In this document: in pieces, positions 26,689 to 33,693 of the stretch | Numbering within the stretch: the stretch's first letter is position 1 | Layout of the letters: each line of letters begins with the position of its first letter | Assembly: GCA_963921355.3 (NCBI GenBank) | Contig: OZ001190.1 | Span: 4,278,001-4,342,000 of the forward strand | Direction: 5' to 3' | From: CAWUEZ02 sp963921355 | GTDB lineage: Bacteria; Pseudomonadota; Alphaproteobacteria; Thalassobaculales; Thalassobaculaceae | Length of the DNA: 64,000 nt | Position numbers and translations under genes: made by a program | The notes under the pieces: model-generated | The model's input: only the letters and a program-made list of their open reading frames with translations | Told to the model about the DNA's origin: nothing | Databases searched by the model: none

Positions 26689-27587
26689 CAGACGACCCTC
26701 GGGAGTCTGCCGCCCTCGAACTTGAACGCGCCGACCCTGCGGTTGCGTCGGCGGGCGTTCCAGGCGTCGATGATGAACGCCATCTCTTGAACACGGCTGA
26801 CCGGATGAAGGGTGCTCGTCAGCCGGTCACGCAACTTGTACTCAGGCTCGGACTTCGACAGGAAGCCGACACCGGTCGCGACCTTCTCGAAGAACTCATC
26901 TGCCAAACGCTGGCTTTTCGTCGAGCACAGATAGTGCGCCGCGCAGGCAATCGACGGGTTCGGCATCTTGTGATGCGCAAACCACGTTGATGCGCGCGCG
27001 CTCCGATGAAGCCGGTCCGTATCGAGGGTCTGGTAGTAGTCGTACATCGGCGCCGGATCGCGCAAGGCGTTAGCCTTTGGCCCGGTGCTGGCGTGGATGG
27101 ACCGGTCGTTCTCGTAGGCGTAGACCCAGCGAACGGCCGCCGCGACGACGTTCGGGTTCTTCACGCCGTTGATGCTGAAGATGTCGGAGGCAGTCCGTTT
27201 CTTGCCGATGTCGATGAAGGCGAAGACCTCATCGTCCGCCCCGAAGGCGACCCACGCTGAGATGGCCGCACCGCTTTCGACGACGGCGGAAAGGCGATGC
27301 TGCCCATCGATCAGACGGGTGCCGGAAAACTGGATCGGCGTGAACGTCTCGCGCCACTGCCCCGCTTCCATCTGTGCGGCATAGTGCTTGACGGTGCCGA
27401 ACGAGACCGGGCGATTGGCGGTGTTGTACTGAAGCATCGCTTCCGCCAGTTCCGGTGTGATGACCGACCGGATCGGCGACGACGGCGGGTTGTTGATCAT
27501 CCAAGAGAGCTTCTTGACCGGAAGCGTGCTGCTGTCCTCGCTCCGGTTCAGTGTTGGTGCGGTGGTGGGCTGTTTCTGGAAAAGCAT
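26688..27587 (-). CDS. DGQHR-type ParB-fold phage protein
   Basis: 299 residues with the hallmark IDGQHRLSAV and a preceding FSGTRL, as in phage DGQHR/ParB-superfamily proteins. A long helical C-terminal part follows. ATG at 27587 is preceded by GGAGAAGG. It is the second ParB-like protein in a row; the two may work together in DNA recognition or modification. The biochemical role is unknown. Confidence 0.75.
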   Translation of the reverse strand: MLFQKQPTTAPTLNRSEDSSTLPVKKLSWMINNPPSSPIRSVITPELAEAMLQYNTANRPVSFGTVKHYAAQMEAGQWRETFTPIQFSGTRLIDGQHRLSAVVESGAAISAWVAFGADDEVFAFIDIGKKRTASDIFSINGVKNPNVVAAAVRWVYAYENDRSIHASTGPKANALRDPAPMYDYYQTLDTDRLHRSARASTWFAHHKMPNPSIACAAHYLCSTKSQRLADEFFEKVATGVGFLSKSEPEYKLRDRLTSTLHPVSRVQEMAFIIDAWNARRRNRRVGAFKFEGGRLPRVV

Positions 27588-27614
27588 TCGCCTTCTCCGC
27601 TTCGTTTGAGAGAG

Positions 27615-27718
27615 TCCCCCACTGCCGAAGCAGCGGGGGAAGGTGTGACCCTGCGGTCGGGAGGAACACGGCGGGCCGCAGGGTCGGGCACGGGCGACAA
27701 CCCTCCCGCCGCGTGTTC
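27615..27718. other. Interleaved inverted repeats with pseudoknot topology
   Basis: Three inverted repeats fill the gap between the HTH gene and the DGQHR gene. IR1 is 27615-27625 with 27630-27640 (10 of 11 paired, CGAA loop). IR2 is 27647-27656 with 27676-27685, a perfect 10-bp match. IR3 is 27664-27675 with 27705-27718, 12 pairs with a two-base bulge. IR2 and IR3 interleave, the topology of an H-type pseudoknot if transcribed (leftward). Roles could be an attenuator, an RNA regulator, a binding site array or an origin. Confidence 0.6.
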
Positions 27719-27719
27719 G

Positions 27720-27950
27720 CTAACTCTTGAAGTCGGTTTCGGTGCTCGCCACGTTGTGGGGCGTGGACGACCCTCGACCATCGCCGGGCTGTGTTGGCGC
27801 CAAAAGTTGGCGCGCTGCCAGGATGGTTTTCGTCGAAACATGACGACCCCCTTCCCAACGACAGACCGTCGCGTCGGTAACGCCCAGCCGTTCCCCGAAC
27901 TGCGCCTGCGTCAGTCCCAACCGGTCCCGAATGGACTTGATTTCGCTCAT
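27720..27950 (-). CDS. Small Cro/Xre-type HTH regulator
   Basis: 76 residues with a clear helix-turn-helix (IRDRLGLTQAQFGERLGVTD, then VCRWEGGRHVS). The start at 27950 has no Shine-Dalgarno, and a -10-like TAATTT lies only seven bases upstream, so a leaderless transcript is likely. It is divergent from the S24 repressor gene, a CI/Cro-like arrangement. It likely represses the repressor or the leftward operon. Confidence 0.82.
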   Translation of the reverse strand: MSEIKSIRDRLGLTQAQFGERLGVTDATVCRWEGGRHVSTKTILAARQLLAPTQPGDGRGSSTPHNVASTETDFKS

Positions 27951-28041
27951 GAGTGAAAAATTACGTAAAGGTAATTCTTGGTCAAGCGAGAATTACACAT
28001 ACGGAGTTGACGCAGCAGAAAACCGCGCAGAACTTCCGGGC
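27951..28041. promoter_or_regulatory. Divergent repressor control region with operators
   Basis: TTACG-TAAA-GGTAA (27961-27974) is a near match to the operator form TTACG-N4-CGTAA found also at 28701-28714 and 28733-28746. GTAATTCT at 27971-27978 pairs perfectly with AGAATTAC at 27989-27996. Leftward, TTGACC and TAATTT are spaced by 16 bases, a good promoter for the HTH gene overlapped by these operators. Confidence 0.65.
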
Positions 28042-28686
28042 ATGCGCATTGGGCAACGGATTCACAGTCTCAGGACGGCGCGCGGGCTCACACAGAAGGA
28101 GCTTGCGGATGCCCTCGATACGTCAGGCGCCAACATCTCTCGTTGGGAAGCTGGCTCTCAACCGAGGCCAGAAACGCTGCGCAAAATCGCCGAATTTTTC
28201 GAAAAGAGTATTGATGGACTCATCGGCAATCATCACGTGGATATGGATTCGCATGTTCGTGTGGTTGGGTATGTTGAGGCAGGCGTATGGGCTGAGACCT
28301 TTGAGTTTCTGCCTGATGATGTTTATGAGGCGCCCATTCCCAACAAGCCGAAATTCGAAGGTTCTTTCGGTCTAGAGGTCCGTGGACGCTCGATGGACCA
28401 GGAGTACCCTCCTGGCCACACGGTGCTTGTTTGTAAGCGCCTCATCGACATGCCCCGGGAACTCCAGCCCCAAGACCATGTCATCGCCGTGCGGCACCGG
28501 GCCGGAAAGATGGAAGCTACCGTTAAGGAGCTTCGCATCGGCGAAGACGGGCGGCCCTGGCTGTGGCCAAAGTCGACCGACCCGCGCCACCAGCAGCCAA
28601 TCCCCGTTGAGCCCGACGACTCGGACGAAGAAACCACGACAGAAGTCCACGCCGTCGTCATCGGCGCCTTCATAGAGCGACTCTGA
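28042..28686 (+). CDS. CI-like repressor with HTH and S24 peptidase domain
   Basis: About 214 residues from ATG 28042. The HTH (IHSLRTARGLTQKELADALDT in outline) occupies about residues 5-60. The S24/LexA-like domain follows: cleavage region YVEAGVW, Ser in RGRSMDQ, and Lys in ATVKEL. It should hold the element silent and be inactivated by RecA-stimulated self-cleavage after DNA damage. Longer in-frame starts (27931, 27949) would place the operators inside the coding sequence, so I prefer 28042. Codon use is a little less GC-biased than the flanking host genes. Confidence 0.85.
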   Translation: MRIGQRIHSLRTARGLTQKELADALDTSGANISRWEAGSQPRPETLRKIAEFFEKSIDGLIGNHHVDMDSHVRVVGYVEAGVWAETFEFLPDDVYEAPIPNKPKFEGSFGLEVRGRSMDQEYPPGHTVLVCKRLIDMPRELQPQDHVIAVRHRAGKMEATVKELRIGEDGRPWLWPKSTDPRHQQPIPVEPDDSDEETTTEVHAVVIGAFIERL

Positions 28687-28700
28687 AACCAAAAATTTTC

Positions 28701-28752
28701 ATACGCATGCGTAATTTCTTTGGTTGACAATCTTACGCTTACGTAATATCTC
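28701..28752 (+). promoter_or_regulatory. Rightward early promoter with two operators
   Basis: Two operator copies, ATACG-CATG-CGTAA (28701-28714) and TTACG-CTTA-CGTAA (28733-28746), flank a TTGACA at 28724-28729. A weak -10 (TATCTC, 28747-28752) lies 17 bases on, so the second operator sits between -35 and -10. Repressor binding would block the early operon starting at 28857. Confidence 0.65.
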
Positions 28753-28856
28753 TTTATCACAACGTCACGGGACGTTGCGCCGCCACCAAGCGGCTAACCC
28801 TCACAGATGACAGGCGCCGGGGCTTCACAGTCCCGGCAGTCATCGGGGGAGAAGAG

Positions 28857-29120
28857 ATGAACAACCTGGCCCCGCAGCGCTTTCCCGGCACCACGCTCGC
28901 AGAAGACCGCAGCGCAGAGCTTGCCGATTATGCGGCCGACCGGATTGACCCGAGCTTTCAGCGCTTCATCGATTTGCTGAACGAGGCGCACAACGAATTC
29001 CTGACAGCGCGTAAGCACTCTACCGATATCGGTACATGCGAGTGGATGGACGGCGCGCTCTCCGACCTGATGAACGAGGCGGATAACCTGCGGGATACGG
29101 CTATCGGGGAGTTGGTGTGA
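28857..29120 (+). CDS. Small phage-type hypothetical protein
   Basis: 87 residues, acidic and helical (RSAELADYAADRIDPSFQRFIDLL in outline). It has GGGGGAGAAGAG just upstream of ATG 28857, a strong ribosome site. It is the first gene of the rightward operon and overlaps the next by a few bases. No function known. Confidence 0.7.
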   Translation: MNNLAPQRFPGTTLAEDRSAELADYAADRIDPSFQRFIDLLNEAHNEFLTARKHSTDIGTCEWMDGALSDLMNEADNLRDTAIGELV

Positions 29121-29392
29121 TGGCGACGAAGCACGGCGGGCCAGCGTTCCCGCAGAACAATCTCAGCCCCTACGGAATGGGACCGATCGAAGGCAACAAC
29201 GGCGGCATGTCCCTGCGTGACTGGTTCGCCGGTCAGGCGCTAGCTGGGATTTGCGCGTCGCCAAACTACAGAGATTTCGCCGCAGCGGGCGACGACGTTC
29301 GTATGCAGACCTGCACGTATACGCAGGCTATTTCCCGTCACGCCTATCAGATTGCCGACGACATGCTTGCCGCTCGTGACGGGGGTCAGTGA
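29120..29392 (+). CDS. Phage-type hypothetical protein (GGPAFP/GMSLRDWFAGQAL family)
   Basis: About 90 residues with the motif pair HGGPAFPQN and GMSLRDWFAGQALAG, which recurs in many temperate phage early regions of proteobacteria. Start overlaps the previous stop (TGATG). Function unknown. Confidence 0.78.
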   Translation: MATKHGGPAFPQNNLSPYGMGPIEGNNGGMSLRDWFAGQALAGICASPNYRDFAAAGDDVRMQTCTYTQAISRHAYQIADDMLAARDGGQ

Positions 29393-29601
29393 TGGACCGC
29401 CAACCCCTCGTAGCGACGGCGCCGGGGATGTTGGGCGCTGATCTGGCCTACGACATCAGCCGCACGATTTCGGAGGCGCGGAACGCCATCAGCGACGCGC
29501 ACCCGGATCACCAGAAGCAGGTAGCGGCCACATGGGCGCTGCACCTCCGCAACATGGAAAAGACCTGCGGGGACATGGCCACGGAATTGGAGGCGCGGTG
29601 A
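29392..29601 (+). CDS. Small phage hypothetical protein
   Basis: About 69 residues, helical, no recognisable domain. It overlaps both neighbours by stop/start TGATG junctions, which is the reason for believing it is expressed. Confidence 0.62.
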   Translation: MDRQPLVATAPGMLGADLAYDISRTISEARNAISDAHPDHQKQVAATWALHLRNMEKTCGDMATELEAR

Positions 29602-30302
29602 TGGACCTTTGGAACAAGCTGGCGAAGACCGACCCCAACCACACCAAGCAGTTTACCCGAGCCGGTGGCTTCAAGGGGACAGCGGTCAAGCCGATCTACG
29701 CCATCCAGAAGATGACGGAGGCTTTCGGCCCGTGCGGTGATGGCTGGGGCTATGACGCGCCGATCTACCAGACGGTGGAGGGCACAGGCGACGAAGTCCT
29801 CGTCTATTGCACCGTGGGGCTCTGGCACACCTCGCACGATGGACCTCGCACCTTTGGGGTTGGCGGTGACTTCGTGATCAAACGCGCCAAGGATGAGCTT
29901 CGCAACAACGATGAAGCCTTCAAGAGCGCGTTCACGGATGCCCTCACCAACGCAATGAAGTCGCTCGGCATGTCGGCTGATGTCCACATGGGCCAGTTCG
30001 ACGACAGCAAGTACGTCAACGGGCTTCGCGAGGAATTCGACGACACCCCGAAGCACCCGGAACAGCGGCCCCGCACGCCGGAAGACCAGCAGGACGTGGA
30101 AGACGCAACGGCCCGGTGGGTAGACGGCAAGAAAGAGTGGTTGGCCGACGCCCACACGCTTCAGGAGCTTGAACACCGCTGGGAACAGCTAACCAAGGTT
30201 CCGAACTGGTCGAAGCTCCAGAAGCAGACACCCGAACTCTACTACGACTTGGTGCAAGCCAAGAGCCGACATCAAACACGATTGCAAGGACAAGCGGCAT
30301 GA
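29601..30302 (+). CDS. Phage single-strand annealing protein candidate (Rad52/ERF-like)
   Basis: 233 residues. The N-terminal part (DPNHTKQFTRAGGFKGTAVKP in outline, then IQKMTEAFGPCGDGWGYD) and the DALTNAMKSLGMSADVHMG segment resemble phage proteins in the Rad52/ERF annealing group, with a core of about 150 residues and a variable tail. It is directly upstream of SSB, the usual pairing for annealing recombinases. The ATG at 29601 shares a base with the previous TGA. Assignment rests on motif and context rather than on a full match. Confidence 0.6.
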   Translation: MDLWNKLAKTDPNHTKQFTRAGGFKGTAVKPIYAIQKMTEAFGPCGDGWGYDAPIYQTVEGTGDEVLVYCTVGLWHTSHDGPRTFGVGGDFVIKRAKDELRNNDEAFKSAFTDALTNAMKSLGMSADVHMGQFDDSKYVNGLREEFDDTPKHPEQRPRTPEDQQDVEDATARWVDGKKEWLADAHTLQELEHRWEQLTKVPNWSKLQKQTPELYYDLVQAKSRHQTRLQGQAA

Positions 30303-30649
30303 TCACGATGTCTTTTGCCGGTCGCATTGGCCGGGACGCGGAGTTGCGGAACACGGGGGACGGTAAGCCGGTCGCGTCGTTCTCCGTAGGCTGCAACACC
30401 GGACGCGATAAGACCAAGTGGGTGGACTGCGCCATCTTCGGGGACCGCGCCGAAAAGCTGGTTTCGTATCTGAAGAAGGGTACGCCGGTCGCCATCTCGG
30501 GAAGCCCGAACGAGCGTGCATGGGTGAAGGACGGCGAAGCCCGCTCGGTCCTGCAATGCCGTGTCGATCAGATCACGCTGTTGGGCAGCAAGTCGGACAA
30601 ACCTGCGCCAAGCGGCTACGGCGACAGTTTCGATGAGGTACCTTTTTGA
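30299..30649 (+). CDS. ssb: Single-stranded DNA-binding protein
   Basis: 116 residues, short for SSB. The OB-fold is clear (FAGRIGRDAELRNTGDGKPVASFSV, in part; WVDCAIFGDRAEKL; AISGSPNERAW). The tail ends FDEVPF, the acidic tip that binds partner proteins. It is an element-encoded SSB rather than the host one. It overlaps the annealing-protein gene by four bases, supporting joint action in recombination or replication. Confidence 0.92.
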   Translation: MITMSFAGRIGRDAELRNTGDGKPVASFSVGCNTGRDKTKWVDCAIFGDRAEKLVSYLKKGTPVAISGSPNERAWVKDGEARSVLQCRVDQITLLGSKSDKPAPSGYGDSFDEVPF

Positions 30650-30897
30650 TGGGGGCAGCAATGCACAAAGAACCGTTTTGGGTGGTCTGGAACCCCATCC
30701 ACGGTCTGCCGCGCGTTCAGCATTCCAGTGAAGAGGCGGCAGTGAACGAGGCGAAGCGCCTTGCTCGCAACAACAAGGGCCAGAACTTCTATGTTCTCGC
30801 GGCCTCTCACCACGTGATCGTCGATCCGGTCAACGTGACGCGGATCAGCGCCGGTACCGCCCAACGTCCGTGGGACGACCGAGACATCCCGTTCTGA
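30649..30897 (+). CDS. Small protein with an SSB-like acidic tail
   Basis: About 82 residues. The body (FWVVWNPIHGLPRVQHSSEEAAVNEAKRLA in outline) is of a widespread phage type. It ends WDDRDIPF, nearly the SSB C-terminal tip, although it has no OB-fold. It directly follows ssb. An internal ATG at 30661 with no change in frame is an alternative start. Confidence 0.7.
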   Translation: MGAAMHKEPFWVVWNPIHGLPRVQHSSEEAAVNEAKRLARNNKGQNFYVLAASHHVIVDPVNVTRISAGTAQRPWDDRDIPF

Positions 30898-30907
30898 GGC
30901 CCGCCCC

Positions 30908-31414
30908 ATGCCCGTCATCACCCTCAACGGCGAACCCACATTCCAAGGCGAAATGCTGCTTCTCGGTTGGTCTGAGAACAACCGGGACGGCATGACGGTA
31001 CGCCTCGCGCTGGATGCGATCGATGAAGACGGGCACCCGTTCAAGGGGCTTGGCACAGGCAAGCATGGGCAGCGGTTCGCGGCGGTGATTATCCCGGTGA
31101 CGGATGAAGAGCCGAAGCGGCGCGCGGAGATCGTCAGCGATGAGACACCGGCCCCTCAGAAGCGCCAACCCAGGCGATGGGAAGATATGCCCCCGTCACA
31201 GGCTGCCGCGCTGGCGTGCCAGAGCGGAGAATTTCAGAAGTGGCTCGCGGCGCGGGACGTTGATTCCGCCGACGCCATTCTTAAGCGACGCCTGAATGTA
31301 AAGAGCAAGTCGGACCTCGACGCTAGCGCGGACAAGGCGCACCGCTGGTGGAAGTTTCTTGGGCATTTTCGCAACCACCAGACCGACCAGCGCTACGGGG
31401 ATGAAATGCGATGA
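30908..31414 (+). CDS. Phage-type hypothetical protein
   Basis: 168 residues in two parts. The first ~70 residues form beta-rich sequence (ITLNGEPTFQGEMLLLGWS in outline), then a basic linker (QKRQPRRWE), then a helical part with NVKSKSDLDASADKAHRWWKFL in outline. That last segment recurs next to HNH-like proteins in alphaproteobacterial phages. It overlaps the next gene by four bases. Function unknown. Confidence 0.68.
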   Translation: MPVITLNGEPTFQGEMLLLGWSENNRDGMTVRLALDAIDEDGHPFKGLGTGKHGQRFAAVIIPVTDEEPKRRAEIVSDETPAPQKRQPRRWEDMPPSQAAALACQSGEFQKWLAARDVDSADAILKRRLNVKSKSDLDASADKAHRWWKFLGHFRNHQTDQRYGDEMR

Positions 31415-31803
31415 GACGCCAGCGCCCCGCCAAGAAGCACACCCCAATTGACAAGTCCGTGCTGACCTACGGAGAGCCCGCGCGCATCCGGTCACAGAGC
31501 TACAGGAACAGCGCCGCTATCCGTGAGTGCATGGCGTGTGCGGCTATCGGCAGGGTCGCGGAACCGGGTTCGGTGGTGCTGGCACATATCCGCGTGAACA
31601 ACGCCGGGACCAGCCTGAAACCGGGCGACGACGAAAGCCTGTTTCTGTGCGCCAAGCATCACGCGGACTTCGATGCATCGCCAGACCGCGCGGACTGGAT
31701 CTTGCGGCACATCGTTCTACCGCAACGGCGGGCCGCATACGTGACTTGGCAGCAGGCGCGACACGCGGTCATCCCCGTTGTCGAGTTCGATAGGAAGGGG
31801 TGA
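31411..31803 (+). CDS. HNH/DUF968-like nuclease candidate
   Basis: 130 residues. A zinc-type pair (ECMACAA and LCAKHHADFD) frames a His-containing strand (VLAHIRVNNAGT). This resembles small phage nucleases of the HNH/DUF968 type, including Holliday-junction enzymes. Start ATG overlaps the previous stop by ATGA and it overlaps the next gene by TGATG. Confidence 0.72.
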   Translation: MRRQRPAKKHTPIDKSVLTYGEPARIRSQSYRNSAAIRECMACAAIGRVAEPGSVVLAHIRVNNAGTSLKPGDDESLFLCAKHHADFDASPDRADWILRHIVLPQRRAAYVTWQQARHAVIPVVEFDRKG

Positions 31804-32039
31804 TGAGCGCCGCCCTCGATATGTCCCGGCTACCCGACTGGCCCCGCATGATGTCGCGGGCGGTAGCGGCGGCGTATGTCGGCGTGTCTGAGAACCATTT
31901 TGCCGCACACTTCCCGATCCAGCCAGTTAGGCTCGGCAAACGGAAGCTGTACGACAAATCGGAAATCGATTCGTATCTCGATAACCTGTCAGGCCGGAAC
32001 GACGACGATGATTGGGCCGAGACATGCGAGTTAGGCTGA
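31803..32039 (+). CDS. AlpA-like excisionase/HTH protein
   Basis: 78 residues with a MerR/HTH_17-type motif (MSRAVAAAYVGVSENHFAAHF in part; RLGKRKLYDKSEIDSYL). Proteins of this type help integrases excise elements or activate them. It directly precedes and overlaps the integrase gene by 16 bases, the classical xis-int order. Confidence 0.82.
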   Translation: MSAALDMSRLPDWPRMMSRAVAAAYVGVSENHFAAHFPIQPVRLGKRKLYDKSEIDSYLDNLSGRNDDDDWAETCELG

Positions 32040-33046
32040 ACAACATCCACACGGTGCGCGCCAAAGGCCGCACGTACCACTATCATCGAAAGACCCGCGC
32101 GCGGTTGCCGGGACAGCCGGGCTCACCCGAGTTTATGGCTGCCTATAACGCTGAAGAGGCGGCAACCGAGAACCCCTCACGGGCCGTAGCGGGCACGTTC
32201 GGCGAGTTGGTCGAATCCTACAAGCGCACCCCCGAGTACAAAGGGCTCGCGCCCCGCACGAAGCGCGATTACCGGAAGATCATCGACTATCTGGAAGATG
32301 CGCTTTTCTCGCGCCCCCACAACAAGATCACCACCGGGCGGCTGATGACGTTGCGAGATCGGATCTGCGAGGACCGCAACTGGAAGTTCGCCAACGACTG
32401 CATCATGCTCATCGGGCGGATCTTCAAGCTGGCAAAGCTCAAGGACAAGGTATCGAGCAACCCGGCGATTGGTATCCCGAAGCTGAAGCGCCCGAAGGAC
32501 AAGCCGAAAGCGAACCGCCGATGGACTGATGGTGAGCTTGACGCGATGTTGAGTGCCGCCAAGCCCTCGATCCGCGCCGCCATAGCTTTAAGCGCCTACG
32601 CCGGGTTACGGGAAGGCGATGCTCTGCGGTTGCCGTGGTCCGCTCGGCAAAATGGGTGGATCAACACGAACCAGGGCAAGACCGGCGAACCTGTTTGGGT
32701 GCCCGAACACTCACGCTTGACAGAGATTCTGAACGACACCCCGCGCCTGGGCACGGTCATCGTGATTGGCGACCGCCGAAAGCCCTACACTGAGGACGGC
32801 TTTCGAACGATGTTCACGCGGTTGCGTGAGGAACTGCTGGCAGCGCGGAAGGTTGGCCAAGGTCTGACCTTCCACGGGCTGCGCCACACGTTCGCGACCT
32901 GGATCGCCGACGAAGGCGCAACCGACGAAGAGGTCCAGTCGGTGACGGGCCACAAATCCCGGTCGATGGTGGAGGTCTACACGCGCGAAGCGGACCAGAA
33001 ACGCCGCGCCAAACGGGCCATGTCGCTGATCGACAAGAACGGATGA
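32024..33046 (+). CDS. int: Tyrosine recombinase (integrase)
   Basis: 340 residues. An N-terminal arm-binding part and a core-binding part (about 55-150, TFGELVESYKRT) precede the catalytic domain. All active-site residues are seen: Arg in AGLREGDAL, Lys in NQGKTGEP, HGLRH, His in VTGHKS and the Tyr nucleophile in VEVYTR. The gene ends 58 bases from the right att repeat, as usual for tRNA-targeting integrases. I chose ATG 32024 because 32012 only adds four residues. Confidence 0.95.
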   Translation: MRVRLNNIHTVRAKGRTYHYHRKTRARLPGQPGSPEFMAAYNAEEAATENPSRAVAGTFGELVESYKRTPEYKGLAPRTKRDYRKIIDYLEDALFSRPHNKITTGRLMTLRDRICEDRNWKFANDCIMLIGRIFKLAKLKDKVSSNPAIGIPKLKRPKDKPKANRRWTDGELDAMLSAAKPSIRAAIALSAYAGLREGDALRLPWSARQNGWINTNQGKTGEPVWVPEHSRLTEILNDTPRLGTVIVIGDRRKPYTEDGFRTMFTRLREELLAARKVGQGLTFHGLRHTFATWIADEGATDEEVQSVTGHKSRSMVEVYTREADQKRRAKRAMSLIDKNG

Positions 33047-33104
33047 CAAACGGAATGTGTAAAACCGCCTGTAAAACCGCAACCCCGGAGGACTGCTAAC
33101 CTAT

Positions 33105-33163
33105 TGAAAAGATTGGTAGCGGAGGAGGGACTTGAACCCCCGACACGCGGATTATGATTCCGC
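33105..33163 (+). repeat. Right attachment repeat (att), 59 bp
   Basis: Identical to 25492-25550. It runs from nine bases outside the tRNA-Met 3' end through CCA, acceptor, T-arm and the anticodon stem-loop. Beyond 33163 this copy continues as the intact 5' half of the tRNA. Confidence 0.93.
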
Positions 33164-33190
33164 TGCTCTAACCAGCTGAGCTACTCCGCC
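33114..33190 (-). tRNA. tRNA-Met (CAT anticodon), elongator type
   Basis: 77 bases on the minus strand with CCA encoded. The acceptor stem GGCGGAG pairs with CTCCGCT (with one G-T end pair). The anticodon stem GCGGA/TCCGC encloses the loop ATCATAA, giving CAT. The T-loop TTCAAGT is canonical. Sequence matches alphaproteobacterial elongator tRNA-Met; tRNA-Ile2 (CAT) cannot be fully excluded. It is the integration target of the 7.6-kb element and remains complete. Confidence 0.93.
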
Positions 33191-33240
33191 ACGGAGACCG
33201 CGATATAGGGGGGACGGCCCGGCCCTGTCAAGCTGACCTG

Positions 33241-33549
33241 TCAGGCGGGGCGATCGGTCGTCCGGCGCCCACCCATCGCCGCCGCCCGCGCGGCGTTGCG
33301 GCTGAACCGCGTGGCGGAATAGACCGACACGCAGAACGGCACCATGAAGGTCAGGCCGAGCTTGAGGAAATCCGGCGCGCTGCCGGCCAGGATCACGTCA
33401 CCCTGGTTGATGGCGCACAGGATCGGGCCGACCACCAGAGCCACCTTGACGCCCCCGACCAGGATCGTGCGCTGGGCGGCGGTCTCGAAGAAACCGGGCA
33501 CCCCGTTGCTGTCATCCACCGCCTGCGCCATCCCCTCACCCTCCGACAC
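33241..33549 (-). CDS. nrtS: NrtS-like nitrate/nitrite transporter
   Basis: 102 residues with two membrane segments (VKVALVVGPILCAINQGD; LTFMVPFCVSVYSATRF). The INQGD and PFCVS patterns are those of NrtS, a small protein implicated in nitrate/nitrite uptake. N-terminal ~20 residues are variable; a second ATG at 33531 is possible. It stands alone between the tRNA and betB. Confidence 0.75.
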   Translation of the reverse strand: MSEGEGMAQAVDDSNGVPGFFETAAQRTILVGGVKVALVVGPILCAINQGDVILAGSAPDFLKLGLTFMVPFCVSVYSATRFSRNAARAAAMGGRRTTDRPA

Positions 33550-33693
33550 TCGCGTCGTGGCCTGTCGTACCCGAGAAGATGCAACAAACGATGAATGGTT
33601 ACAGGGCTGGCGCGGGCCCCAAGCCGGATTCCCTCTTCACAATCCGCTCATCCGGGCGCATGGAACCGGTGATCCACTTGAAAGCGACACCCC

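Larger units (their letters stand above)
25492..33163. mobile_element. 7.6-kb tRNA-Met-integrated element, phage-satellite-like
   Basis: The element is bounded by perfect 59-bp direct repeats (25492-25550 and 33105-33163), the right one lying within an intact tRNA-Met. A tyrosine integrase and an AlpA-like excisionase sit at the right end. A leftward set (HTH, DGQHR protein, ParB-like, DUF1064) and a rightward early operon (small ORFs, annealing-protein candidate, SSB, HNH-like, excisionase, integrase) diverge from a repressor region. No capsid, portal, terminase, tail or lysis gene is present, nor an obvious replication initiator. The size and content fit a phage satellite or a prophage that lost its structural genes. 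The host tRNA is kept functional by the right copy. Confidence 0.9.
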
